From Candidatus Sericytochromatia bacterium S15B-MN24 CBMW_12 (GTDB lineage Bacteria > Cyanobacteriota > Sericytochromatia > S15B-MN24 > UBA4093): a DNA stretch of 64,000 nucleotides. Under the pieces are notes generated by a model. It ran no database searches. It was not told the DNA's origin and saw nothing but the letters and a program-made list of their open reading frames with translations. The translations under genes and the position numbers were made by a program. Below, one piece after another: positions 26,284 to 35,143 of this stretch. The stretch is from assembly GCA_002083825.1 (NCBI GenBank), contig DAZV01000037.1:1-64000 (forward strand), written 5' to 3'. Every line of letters starts with the position of its first letter. Position 1 is the first letter of the stretch.

Positions 26284-29200
26284 ATGAAGCAGCACCTGAT
26301 CAAACTCGTCATCGCAGGAAGTCTTTTGATCCTCGGATCGCCCGCCATGGCCGCCACCAGCTACGAACCGGGGATCGACTGGCGAACGATCGAAACGCCC
26401 CACTTCCGTGTCAACTACCCCGTCGACCTCGAGGACATCGGGCGACGGGTCGCAGCCTATGCCGAGGACGCCCACCAGAAGGTGGCTCCGCACATGCAGG
26501 CCGAGCCCTACGAAAAGACCGAAATCGTCTGCTTCGACACCTACGACGACACCAACGCCAACGCCAGCAACTACCCGCATAACCGGATTCTCCTGAACCT
26601 CCATCCCCCTTCCCCGGATGCCGGCCTCCCCGTGGGGCGCTATGACGACTGGATTCGCTACGTCGTGCTCCACGAGTACACCCACATCCTTCACCAGAAC
26701 CAAACGCACTGGGGCATCAACCAACTCAACCGAGTGCTCGGCAAGGTCTTCTTCCAGTTCCTCGCCATTCCCGGCGTCCCCAGCTTCGTCACCGAGTACA
26801 TCCCGACCCTGCTCTCCGACTCGCCGCGCTTCATCACCGAGGGCTGGGCCGTCCATACCGAATCCCTCTTCACTCCGGGCGGCCGCGCCAAGGAAGGCTA
26901 CGGCGACATGCGCCTGCGCATGGCCACCCTCGACCATTCGCTACACACCCTGGATCAGGTCAACGGCAGCTACCTGCTCGACTGGCCCGCCGGCGGCAAC
27001 GAATACGACTACGGGACGGCCTTCTTCCAGTACGTCGCCACCACCTACGGCGAGGACGCCCCAAGCCGGATCCTCAAGGTCTTCGGACGCATGCCCTGGC
27101 TCGGCATCGACTTCGCGGTCAGCCAGGTGCTCGCGGGAAAAACCTGCGCGTCGCTCTGGGACGAGACCATGGGCTGGCTCCACAAGCGCTATGCCACCCA
27201 AGCGCGCGAGATAGCCCAGCATCCGCTCACCGTCTCCCAGGCGCTCACGACCTCGGGACGCTACCATCATCACCCCCGATGGCTATCCGACGGCTCGCTA
27301 CTCTTCACCGAATCCTACAAAGGCAAGGGCTCGAAGCTCCTGAAACGCTCAGCCACCGGCGAAACGAAAGCCGTGATGAGCAAGGACCCGCTGGGAGACT
27401 TCGCTCCGAGCCACGATGGCCAAAGCATCACCTACGCCATGCAGAGCGGCGACGAGAGCGCCTTCAAGAGCTACTCGGATCTCTTCCGCTTCAACCCGGA
27501 AACCGGCGAGAGCAAGCGCTTGACCCACGACATGCGCGCCTCGGATCCCGCCGTCTCGCCGGACGGCAACCGGCTCGTCGCGGTCGTCACCGAGCAGGGC
27601 ACTAACTATCTGGTTCTGCTGGATGCCGAGGGAAAGCGCTTGAAGTCGCTAAGCGAGGCCACGCCGTTGAGCACCTACGCCAATCCCACCTGGTCGCCGG
27701 ACGGCAAGCAGATCGCCGTCTCCCGCTGGGTACCGGGAGGATATCAGCTCGTGACGGTCGACCCCGAGAACGGCGACACCCAGGAGCTGACGCCTCCGGG
27801 CGCCCTGGACTTCTACCCGTCCTACACGCCGGACGGCCGGCACATCCTCTTCACGTCCGATCGAACGGGCGTCTACAACCTCTACGCCCTGCGCCTCTCC
27901 GACCGCGCCCTCTTCCAGGTCACCAACGTGATGGGCGGTGCGTTCCAGGGACGGGTCTCGCCGGACGGCAAGACGCTCGCCTTCATCAACTACGGAAGCA
28001 AGGGGTTCGACCTCCATCAGATGCCCTTCGCGTCCGAATCCTGGCGTCCCGTTTCGCCGGAAACCGTGCTCGCCAGCGACTTCGAGGGCCACTTCACGCC
28101 GTTCGCCCAGCAGCCGGCGACTCCGGTGGACATGGCCACGGCGCTTTCCGCCACGCCGCGAGCTTACAATCCCTGGCCCTCGGTTGCCCCCAACGGCCTC
28201 GTTCCCCTGATAGCTCAGGACGAAGGTGGCCTGGCTCTGGGCCTTTCCGCCTTCGGGCAGGACGTGCTGCGGCAACATACCTACTACGTCCTGGGCGGAG
28301 CGGGCCTCACGTCAGGCAAGCCCATCTACGGCTTCCTCTACCAGAACGACCAGTTACAGCCCTCGCTGTCTTTGACCTATTTCCGGTCACCCGGAGCGAG
28401 CGCCTACTTGATTCCCGTCGGGGATCAAGTGACCTTCGGCCGCCTCTGGCAGGATCAACAGATGCTCGACCTCAACATGAGGCTACCCGGCATTCCCTTC
28501 CCGCTTCTCGGCGCCAACTGGGTCACCGGAGACTCCTACGTCGTGGGGTTCCGGGCAAAACATGCCCAGAACTACGCCCTCAGCACGATCGACCGCAGTC
28601 AGGTCGTCCGCTTCGAAGGCAGCGACGCGAACGCGCTGCCCCGCTTCGAACTGGCCGGCGACCCCGGTCAGAGCAACTCGCTCTACACCATGTTCCAGCG
28701 AGCGGACAACTTCACCCGCTCCTACGGGGTCAGCCCCGAAGGCGGCTCGCTTTCGACGCTGGGATACGAGATGGCCACGCCGCTCCTGGGAGGACAGGCG
28801 AGCTTCGACCGGGTCTGGGGAGATTACCGCCGCTACGTCTCCCTGCCCTGGCAGCATCATGTGCTGGCGTTGCGCGGGACCATGGGATTGAACTGGGGCA
28901 AGAACGGCGGGCACTTCTTCGTGGGCGGCATCGATGCCCCTCACTTCCTCTCGCAGGTGGATCTCACGGCGGCCACCGACGTCTTCGACTCTTCACTCGC
29001 CATGCGCGGCTACGGCGTGGCGGGGATCGGCAACAAGGCGGCGTTGTTGAGCGCCGAGTACCGATTCCCCCTACTGGAAGTCAACAAGGGCCTGTGGACC
29101 TTGCCTTTCTACATGGAGCGGCTCTACGGGGTTCTGGGCTACGACGTCAGCAACACTTGGGACTCGCCCTTCAGCAGTATCCGCCAGTTTCAAGCCGCCG

Positions 29201-29358
29201 AGACCGTGCACGGCGCCTCGGCCGAGTTACGCAGCAAGCTGACACTCTTCCGCTACCTGCGCACGGACTTCCGGCTGGGAGTCGCTCAGGGATTGGTCAC
29301 CACGACCATGGCTCAGCCGGCGACCCAGCTCATCATGGGCTTCGGAACGACGTTCTAG
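26284..29358 (+). CDS. Exported HEYTH protease-like / WD40-like propeller / beta-barrel protein (paralogue B)
   Basis: Paralogue of the preceding gene, 1024 residues with the same order of parts: signal peptide (SLLILGSPAMAATS), opening WRTIETPHFRVNYPVDLEDI, zinc-type motif VVLHEYTHILHQN, Glu ligand candidate RFITEGWAVHTES, PD40 repeats (SPDGNRLVAVVTE, TWSPDGKQIAVS, TPDGRHILFTSDRTGVYNLY), then a barrel-like C-terminal third ending MGFGTTF. Shared phrases with paralogue A (ETPHFRVNY, HEYTHILH, TSDRTGV/SSDRTGV, LFQVTNV/VFQVTNV) show duplication. Divergent transcription from a 170-base gap. It is followed by a strong terminator. Function unknown. Confidence 0.83.
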   Translation: MKQHLIKLVIAGSLLILGSPAMAATSYEPGIDWRTIETPHFRVNYPVDLEDIGRRVAAYAEDAHQKVAPHMQAEPYEKTEIVCFDTYDDTNANASNYPHNRILLNLHPPSPDAGLPVGRYDDWIRYVVLHEYTHILHQNQTHWGINQLNRVLGKVFFQFLAIPGVPSFVTEYIPTLLSDSPRFITEGWAVHTESLFTPGGRAKEGYGDMRLRMATLDHSLHTLDQVNGSYLLDWPAGGNEYDYGTAFFQYVATTYGEDAPSRILKVFGRMPWLGIDFAVSQVLAGKTCASLWDETMGWLHKRYATQAREIAQHPLTVSQALTTSGRYHHHPRWLSDGSLLFTESYKGKGSKLLKRSATGETKAVMSKDPLGDFAPSHDGQSITYAMQSGDESAFKSYSDLFRFNPETGESKRLTHDMRASDPAVSPDGNRLVAVVTEQGTNYLVLLDAEGKRLKSLSEATPLSTYANPTWSPDGKQIAVSRWVPGGYQLVTVDPENGDTQELTPPGALDFYPSYTPDGRHILFTSDRTGVYNLYALRLSDRALFQVTNVMGGAFQGRVSPDGKTLAFINYGSKGFDLHQMPFASESWRPVSPETVLASDFEGHFTPFAQQPATPVDMATALSATPRAYNPWPSVAPNGLVPLIAQDEGGLALGLSAFGQDVLRQHTYYVLGGAGLTSGKPIYGFLYQNDQLQPSLSLTYFRSPGASAYLIPVGDQVTFGRLWQDQQMLDLNMRLPGIPFPLLGANWVTGDSYVVGFRAKHAQNYALSTIDRSQVVRFEGSDANALPRFELAGDPGQSNSLYTMFQRADNFTRSYGVSPEGGSLSTLGYEMATPLLGGQASFDRVWGDYRRYVSLPWQHHVLALRGTMGLNWGKNGGHFFVGGIDAPHFLSQVDLTAATDVFDSSLAMRGYGVAGIGNKAALLSAEYRFPLLEVNKGLWTLPFYMERLYGVLGYDVSNTWDSPFSSIRQFQAAETVHGASAELRSKLTLFRYLRTDFRLGVAQGLVTTTMAQPATQLIMGFGTTF

Positions 29359-29387
29359 CGAACTTTTCGTTCGAGCTGCCAGGTTGC

Positions 29388-29573
29388 TTACTTGCGCGGG
29401 GATCCGGAATTTCCGGATCCCCGCGCCTTCTTTGTTGGCTCGCTGGCGGCAAAAGTGCGGCCGGTCACTTGAAGGAACGCCATCACCAGGACGTAGAGCG
29501 CGAAGATCGTCGCGACGATCAGGACTAGCCAGCTGAGCAGGGTGGAAAAAAGCATCGTGAGCGAGCTAAACAT
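29388..29573 (-). CDS. Small single-span membrane protein
   Basis: Predicted 61-residue protein: hydrophobic helix (about SSLTMLFSTLLSWLVLIVATIFALYVLVMAFL), then a basic, Ser/Gly-rich tail. ATG 29573 is chosen since AAGGAGGGG lies at good spacing; the track start adds seven residues. The last eight or so codons lie inside the terminator of the convergent barrel gene, so tail sequence may be dictated by that hairpin. No family recognised. It is supported mainly by the good ribosome site and clean membrane helix. Confidence 0.6.
   Translation of the reverse strand: MFSSLTMLFSTLLSWLVLIVATIFALYVLVMAFLQVTGRTFAASEPTKKARGSGNSGSPRK
29394..29432 (+). terminator. Strong terminator after paralogue B, overlapping the small ORF
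   Basis: Perfect 16-bp inverted repeat GCGCGGGGATCCGGAA / TTCCGGATCCCCGCGC around one central base (a few inner pairs open as loop), followed by CTTCTTTG on the plus strand. It serves the barrel gene and lies within the 3' end of the minus-strand small ORF. Confidence 0.8.
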
Positions 29574-29763
29574 CTTGGCCCCTCCTTGGTTCAATTCGGC
29601 CCCAGCCTATCACCGGGGGACTCCGGAGTCGCCAGGCAAGCGCGACCGACCAGGTCAGCCCCAAAGCTTAACGGAGCTTTTGCCCGCCATTAACCGCCTG
29701 GACACAAGCCCCCCCGTCGAGACGCGGATAAGAACCTAGACCCGCATCCGATAGGAGGACGCC

Positions 29764-30771
29764 ATGATCGCTGGAGTGCCGAGCCGCCCTTACGCCCCCA
29801 CCCGTTCCGCCATGGCCGTTCGCGCCGGGGGCGCCGCGCCCCAAGCCTCCGGAGTGGTTCAGCCCCCCGCGATCGTCGCCCAGCCCCAGTCGGTCGCCCC
29901 GATGAGCTTTGACTTCGCCAGCCTCTTCGAGGGCGTCAAGAAGTTCTTTAGCGGCATCCTCACTTTCGTCAAGAGCCTCTTCAAGCCCAAGGAAGATACC
30001 AGCACGGTGGATGCCGATACCCAGGCGATCGCCAAGGCCTATAACCTGCTTCCCACCAAGGACAACGTCAACGCCTTCCTCGCCGAAGCGCGTTCCTACG
30101 AGCAGAACGGCACCCTGGGGCCGGGCAGCCCCAACGCCGCTGCCGTCACCGAACTGCAGGGAGCCCTCAAGAACTGGGGCTTCAGCGTCACGGTAAACGG
30201 TTCCTTCGATAACGCCACCGGCGAAGCCATCAAGGCCTTCAAGAAAGCCAACGGCCTCCACCAGACCTACAAGTCCACCGATGGAAGCTGGGCCGTCAAC
30301 GAGTATCTCGATAACGCCACCCTCGCCAAGATCCAGCAGTTGCTGAACTCCGGGCAAACCCCACCCACCACGCCACCTGCCACTCAACCGACGACGCCGC
30401 CTCCCGCCACGACCACGCAACCGGGCAGCATCAACTACGCGGCCATCGCCACCCAGTACAAACTCGAAAACAGCGAGACCAACGTCAAGGCCTTCCTCGC
30501 CGAGGTCCGCGAATATGCCAACAACGGCACCCTCGGACCCGACTACCCCAATGCCGAGGACATCGCCGAACTTCAGAACATCTTCAAGTCCTGGGGCTAC
30601 GCCGTCACACCGACCGGAAACTGGGATGCGGCCACCAGCCAGGCCATCATGAAGTTCAAGGTCGACAACAGCCTGCACCAGTCCTACAAATCCACCGATG
30701 GAAACTGGGCCGTCAACGAGTACGCCGATCCCCAGACCCTCGCCAAGATCAGCGCGAAACTCGGCTCCTAA
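29764..30771 (+). CDS. Protein with two peptidoglycan-binding-like domains
   Basis: 335 residues. Two homologous blocks (about 90-200 and 230-335) share YxLxxxxxNVxAFLAExRxYxxNGTLGPxxPNA, then an ELQxxxKxWGxxVTxxGxxDxATxxAIxxFKxxNxLHQxYKSTDGxWAVNEYxDxxTLAKI unit. The second half of each matches the PG_binding_1 pattern (helix, G.D..T..A...FQ). A Pro/Thr-rich linker joins them. There is no classical signal peptide; instead SFDFASLFEGVKKFFSGILTFVKSLFKPK forms an amphipathic/hydrophobic helix near residue 50. It has AGGAGG before ATG and a strong downstream hairpin. Location and role are uncertain: cell-wall binding is suggested, but export is not evident. Confidence 0.75.
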   Translation: MIAGVPSRPYAPTRSAMAVRAGGAAPQASGVVQPPAIVAQPQSVAPMSFDFASLFEGVKKFFSGILTFVKSLFKPKEDTSTVDADTQAIAKAYNLLPTKDNVNAFLAEARSYEQNGTLGPGSPNAAAVTELQGALKNWGFSVTVNGSFDNATGEAIKAFKKANGLHQTYKSTDGSWAVNEYLDNATLAKIQQLLNSGQTPPTTPPATQPTTPPPATTTQPGSINYAAIATQYKLENSETNVKAFLAEVREYANNGTLGPDYPNAEDIAELQNIFKSWGYAVTPTGNWDAATSQAIMKFKVDNSLHQSYKSTDGNWAVNEYADPQTLAKISAKLGS

Positions 30772-30789
30772 GCCAGGACGCCTTCAGCA

Positions 30790-30828
30790 CGAAGCCCCCT
30801 TGCCCTCAATGAAGGCAAGGGGGCTTCG
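30790..30828. terminator. Bidirectional hairpin between the PG-binding-like gene and carbonic anhydrase
   Basis: Perfect 15-bp stem CGAAGCCCCCTTGCC / GGCAAGGGGGCTTCG with nine-base loop, between two convergent genes. No T-run on either side. Confidence 0.72.
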
Positions 30829-30834
30829 GCGCGA

Positions 30835-31509
30835 TCACGATCCGATGCGCGCTGATTTCCCCTGGCGCCGCTGTGGCGACACCGGGAACCAGGCTCCCGA
30901 CAGTGAGACGAATTGCCCTTCGGCGGCATCGTAAGCGAAGACCTCGCCGGTATCGATCTGATAGACCCAGCCATGCAGGAGGAGATCGCCCGAGGCCAGC
31001 CGGTTGGCGACCGAGGGCAGGGTACGCAGGTTTTCGAGCTGGACCAGGACGTTCTCCTCGATGGTGGCCGTGAGAAGCGGTTCTCCTTCGAGGTGAGGGT
31101 AGTTCTCGCGCATGATCCGCGCGGTCGCCTCCGCGTGCGTCAGCCAAGCAGACATGGCCGGCAATTCGCCCAGCGAAGCGGGATCGAGCAGGCCGGTCAA
31201 GGCCCCGCAGTGAGAATGCCCGCAGACGATGATGTCCGTGACCCCGAGCGAGACCACGGCGAACTCGATGGTCGCATGCTCGCCGTTGGCGGGGGCCCCA
31301 TGAGGCGGAATGATGTTCCCGGCGTTGCGAAGAATGAAGAGTTCTCCGGGCTCCGTCTGGGTGAGCAAATTTGGGTTGATGCGGGAATCGGAACACGTGA
31401 TAAAGAGTGCTTCCGGACTCTGCCCCTGCGCCAGACGCTCGAAGAGATCCTTTCGGGATCTGAAGGCATTCCTCTGAAATTGGTGGATGCCTTGAACCAG
31501 CTTTTGCAT
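30835..31509 (-). CDS. Beta-class carbonic anhydrase, cyanobacterial CcaA/IcfA-like
   Basis: Zinc enzyme interconverting CO2 and bicarbonate, about 224 residues. I chose ATG 31509 ([12 protein letters not shown]), which follows TAAGGAG, over the track start 31578. Zinc ligands: Cys in [10 protein letters not shown], and His and Cys in [13 protein letters not shown]; the Asp-Arg dyad (CSDSR) is intact. The phrases [22 protein letters not shown]-like [19 protein letters not shown] and [19 protein letters not shown] match the CcaA/IcfA-type sequences of cyanobacteria closely. No carboxysome gene is nearby, so it is probably a housekeeping or pH/bicarbonate-supply enzyme here. Confidence 0.95.
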   Translation of the reverse strand: MQKLVQGIHQFQRNAFRSRKDLFERLAQGQSPEALFITCSDSRINPNLLTQTEPGELFILRNAGNIIPPHGAPANGEHATIEFAVVSLGVTDIIVCGHSHCGALTGLLDPASLGELPAMSAWLTHAEATARIMRENYPHLEGEPLLTATIEENVLVQLENLRTLPSVANRLASGDLLLHGWVYQIDTGEVFAYDAAEGQFVSLSGAWFPVSPQRRQGKSARIGS

Positions 31510-31619
31510 GCGGGAGTTACTCCTTACTGCTGACACTCTAAAGGGAAATTCGGGAAGGAGTCCAGCCTTGGTTTTCATGCGGCGGGAGGATGGCCTGATT
31601 TGCTAAATCGACAAGATAG

Positions 31620-31641
31620 CGTCATGATATCAATAATGACG
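31620..31641. promoter_or_regulatory. Inverted repeat in the carbonic anhydrase-dprA divergent region
   Basis: CGTCAT-N10-ATGACG, arms of six bases in an A/T-rich stretch between the divergent genes, 29 bases before dprA. It overlaps sequences resembling -10 elements (GATATCAATAAT). Candidate operator only. Confidence 0.4.
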
Positions 31642-31669
31642 TAACCGAGGGTAGGGACGGAGGGGGAGG

Positions 31670-32770
31670 ATGGCGGACGAGGAACGGATTTACGCCTTGC
31701 TCTTGCTGCGAGTTCCGGGCATCGGGTCGCGCCGCGTCAACCGGCTTCGCGATCGCTTCGGTTCGCTGTCGGCGGCTTGGCACGCGCCTCACTGGGAGCT
31801 GCTCCGGACCCCGGATCTGGGCCCGAAGACGCTCGAGGCCTTGGAAGCATGCCGGAAATCGGGGGGCGCTCTCGACGAGGCGCGTCGGGAGGCCGAAACC
31901 CTCGATCGGGATGGCATCTCCATGCACCTGCTCGGCGATTCCCACTACCCTGCTTTGCTTTGCGAGATAGCCGATCCCCCCGCGGCCCTGTTCGTACGGG
32001 GGGAGTTGCCCCTCCACGGCCCGATGGTCGCCCTCGTCGGCACCCGTGCCGCCAGCTCCTACGGCCTCAGGACCGCTCGGCGCCTGGGCTGCGAGCTGGC
32101 CGAACGCGGCGTGATCGTGGTGAGCGGGCTCGCCATCGGGATCGACGCGGCGGCCCACGCCGGCGCCTTGTCCACGGGACTGACCGTCGCGGTGCTCGGC
32201 TCGGGAGTCAATCACGTGACTCCCGCCTGCAACCGCCGGCTGGCGCGAGCGATCGTCGACGGCGGGGGGGGAATTCTCAGCGAGTACCCTCCCGGGACGC
32301 CGGCCGCACCGGGACAGTTCCCCGCCCGAAACCGAATCGTCAGCGGCATGTGCCACGTCACGGTGGTGGTCGAGGCTCCCTTGCGCTCGGGGGCGCTGAT
32401 CACGGCGGACCTCGCCCTGGAGCAAGGTCGGGACGTGATGGCGGTGCCGGGGGCCATCGATGCCAGCCAGAGCGCGGGCAGCCTGGCGCTCCTGAGCCAG
32501 GGAGCGAAAATCGTCACGGGGGTCGATGACGTGCTGGAGGACCTCCCTCGCGATTGGCAGCCGCGACCCGTCCGGGCGTCCCTGCCGCGCGATCTTCCGG
32601 CCGACGAGGCCCGCATTCTCGCGGCCCTGGGAGCGGATCCGCGGCATGTCGACCGGGTCGGCACCATGACCGGGCTACCGACAGCAGTAGTCACCGGCCT
32701 CCTCCTGGTGCTAGAATTGAAATCCTTTGTCGTTCAGCTCCCCGGCAACTTTTACATCCGTCACCCTTAA
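31670..32770 (+). CDS. dprA: DNA processing protein DprA/Smf
   Basis: Cytosolic protein of 366 residues that protects incoming single-stranded DNA and loads RecA in natural transformation. N-terminal helix-hairpin-helix region (LLRVPGIGSRRVNRLRDRFGS), then the Rossmann-like core with GTRAASSYGLRTARRLGCELAERG, VSGLAIGIDAAAHAGAL and ARNRIVSGMCHVTVVVEAP, and a C-terminal winged-helix-like part (HVDRVGTMTGLPTAVVTGLLLVLELKSFV). It begins the dprA-topA-trmFO-tdk-xerC series, an order shared in part with Firmicutes and Cyanobacteria. No com genes are in the window. Confidence 0.96.
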   Translation: MADEERIYALLLLRVPGIGSRRVNRLRDRFGSLSAAWHAPHWELLRTPDLGPKTLEALEACRKSGGALDEARREAETLDRDGISMHLLGDSHYPALLCEIADPPAALFVRGELPLHGPMVALVGTRAASSYGLRTARRLGCELAERGVIVVSGLAIGIDAAAHAGALSTGLTVAVLGSGVNHVTPACNRRLARAIVDGGGGILSEYPPGTPAAPGQFPARNRIVSGMCHVTVVVEAPLRSGALITADLALEQGRDVMAVPGAIDASQSAGSLALLSQGAKIVTGVDDVLEDLPRDWQPRPVRASLPRDLPADEARILAALGADPRHVDRVGTMTGLPTAVVTGLLLVLELKSFVVQLPGNFYIRHP

Positions 32771-32829
32771 GTGGCGCTGCGCCGCGGATCGGGGAGCCCA
32801 TTCCGCGGGCCTAATCTCAAGAGGTATTT

Positions 32830-35142
32830 ATGGCAGCCAAGTCGCTGGTAATCGTAGAAAGCCCCGCCAAAGCCAAGACCATCGCGAAGATCCTGGGCAA
32901 GGACTTCTTCGTCAAGGCTTCCGCGGGCCACATCCGGGACCTTCCCAAGAAGGGGCTCGGGGTGGACGTCAAACGTAACTTCCAGCCGCAATACGAGGTC
33001 TTGCCCGAGAAGGCCAAGGTCGTGAACGAACTGCGCGAAGCCGCCATGGAAGCCAGGGACATCTACCTCGCCCCCGACCCTGACCGAGAAGGGGAGGCGA
33101 TTGCCTGGCATCTCGCCAGCATCCTCGAGGACCTCGCCAAGCCCATGCGCCGGATCGAGTTCAACGAGATCACCAAGGACGCCATCCTGCGGGCCATCCA
33201 GAATCCTCGCGACATCGACCAACCGCGCGTGGATGCCCAGCAGGCCCGCCGCGTGCTGGATCGCCTCGTGGGCTACAAGATCTCGCCGCTCCTCTGGACG
33301 AAGGTCCGTCGCGGCCTCTCCGCCGGCCGCGTGCAATCCGTCGCGGTCCGCCTGATCTGCGACCGCGAGGACGAGATCCGCAAGTTCCAGCCCAAGGAAT
33401 ACTGGTCCCTCACCGCCGAGTTGCTCAAGGGAACCGCCAAGACCTCCTTCAACTCGGAACTCGCGCGCTGGAAGGGAAAGAAACCCGACATCGGCTCGCA
33501 GGCCGAGTCCGACTCCATCGTCGCGGCACTCGAGGGCGCCGAGTACGCGGTCACCAAGGTCGCGACCAAGGATCAGAAGCGCCAACCCTCGGCCCCCTTC
33601 ATCACCTCCACCCTGCAACAAGAGGCCTCCCGGCGTTACGGCTTCACCGTGAAGCGCACCATGACCCTCGCCCAGCAGCTCTACGAGGGAATCGACCTGG
33701 GATCCGAGGGTCCGGTCGGCCTCATCACCTACATGCGTACCGACTCCGTGCGGATCGCCGACGAGGCATGGGAAGAAGCCAGCCAGTATATCGCGGAGCG
33801 CTACGGCAAGCAGTACCTGCCTCCTAGCCGCCGTACGTACGCTTCCAAGAAGGGTGCGCAGGAAGCCCACGAAGCCATTCGCCCCACCTCGATCGTCCGG
33901 ACTCCCGAATCGGTCAAGGCGAAGCTGACCCCGGATCAGTTCAAGCTCTACCGGGTGATCTGGGATCGCTTCGCAGCCAGCCAGATGGCCAATGCCGCCC
34001 TCGCGGTGACGTCGATCGACATCACCGCCGCCGAGGGTATCTTCCGCGCCTCCGATACCAAGATCGTCTTCGCCGGCTACCAGGCCGTCTACCTGGAGAC
34101 TCCCGAGGAGGACGAGGAAGCCGAGAAGAAGCCCTCCAAGCTGCCCGACCTCAGCGAGGGAGACAAGCTCAAGCTGAAGGCTCTCCAGCCCAAGCAACAC
34201 TTCACCCAGCCGCCCCCGCGCTTCACCGAAGCGACCCTCGTTCGGACGCTCGAAGAAAAGGGTATCGGACGCCCGTCGACCTACGCCCCGACCATCGCCA
34301 CGGTCCAGGATCGCGGTTACGTCGAGAAGGACGGCCGGGCGCTGACTCCCACCGAACTCGGCATGCAGGTCAACGAGCAGCTGGTCCAGCATTTCCCCAA
34401 CATCGTCGATCCGAACTTCACCGCCGACATGGAAGACAAGCTCGACGCCGTCGAGACCGGCGAACGCGAGTGGCAGGCGATCATCTCCAACTTCTACGAG
34501 CCGTTCCAGCAGACCCTCAAGATCGCCGCCAAGGAAATGAAACCGGTGGCCATCCCCGCCGGCGAGAACTGCGAGACCTGCGGCGCCGAGATGATGATCA
34601 AGTCGGGCCGCTTCGGCGAGTTCATGGCCTGCTCCAAGTATCCGGAGTGCAAGACCACCAAGCCCATCATCAAGAAGGCGGGAGTGGGCTGCAAGATCCC
34701 CGGCTGCACCGGCGACGTCATCATCAAGGGCACCCGTACGGGCAAGACCTTCTACGGCTGCGAGCGCTACCCCGAATGCACCTTCACCTCATGGGATCAG
34801 CCCACGGACACGCACTGCGTGAAGTGCAGCACCTACATGGTGATCAAGCGTTCCAAGGCGGGCCGCAGCTTCCTGCTCTGCTCCAACGTGGACTGCAAGA
34901 ACATCCAGAACCTTCCCAAGAAGTCCGCATCTTCCGATGGCAAGGGCGACAGCGAGGCGGAGGAAAGCGGCAACGACGCGATCCCCGCGGGAACCCTGGA
35001 AGCTCTCGGCGGCGCGTCCCCGGCAATCGGAACGGAAGCCGGTACCGAGCCCGAAGTCAAGGCCAAGGTGGTCCGCAAGCGCGCTCCTAGCAAGCGCGCC
35101 AGCGCCGCCTCCGAGGCTCCTGCCGATGGGCAGGAGGGCTAG
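32830..35142 (+). CDS. topA: DNA topoisomerase I
   Basis: Type IA topoisomerase relaxing negative supercoils, 770 residues. Toprim start [16 protein letters not shown] with [13 protein letters not shown] metal-binding acidic triad, and the catalytic tyrosine in [13 protein letters not shown] near residue 303. Three C-terminal zinc ribbons are visible from about residue 577: CETCGAEM...CSKYPEC, CKIPGC...CERYPEC and CVKCSTYM...CSNVDC. An Ala/Glu-rich and basic tail ends the protein. The stop is one base before the trmFO start, so the genes are coupled. Confidence 0.98.
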   Translation: MAAKSLVIVESPAKAKTIAKILGKDFFVKASAGHIRDLPKKGLGVDVKRNFQPQYEVLPEKAKVVNELREAAMEARDIYLAPDPDREGEAIAWHLASILEDLAKPMRRIEFNEITKDAILRAIQNPRDIDQPRVDAQQARRVLDRLVGYKISPLLWTKVRRGLSAGRVQSVAVRLICDREDEIRKFQPKEYWSLTAELLKGTAKTSFNSELARWKGKKPDIGSQAESDSIVAALEGAEYAVTKVATKDQKRQPSAPFITSTLQQEASRRYGFTVKRTMTLAQQLYEGIDLGSEGPVGLITYMRTDSVRIADEAWEEASQYIAERYGKQYLPPSRRTYASKKGAQEAHEAIRPTSIVRTPESVKAKLTPDQFKLYRVIWDRFAASQMANAALAVTSIDITAAEGIFRASDTKIVFAGYQAVYLETPEEDEEAEKKPSKLPDLSEGDKLKLKALQPKQHFTQPPPRFTEATLVRTLEEKGIGRPSTYAPTIATVQDRGYVEKDGRALTPTELGMQVNEQLVQHFPNIVDPNFTADMEDKLDAVETGEREWQAIISNFYEPFQQTLKIAAKEMKPVAIPAGENCETCGAEMMIKSGRFGEFMACSKYPECKTTKPIIKKAGVGCKIPGCTGDVIIKGTRTGKTFYGCERYPECTFTSWDQPTDTHCVKCSTYMVIKRSKAGRSFLLCSNVDCKNIQNLPKKSASSDGKGDSEAEESGNDAIPAGTLEALGGASPAIGTEAGTEPEVKAKVVRKRAPSKRASAASEAPADGQEG

Positions 35143-35143
35143 C

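Noticed and set aside
32767-34392. 541-residue minus-strand ORF
   Set aside because: Antisense to topA, which has clear catalytic motifs.
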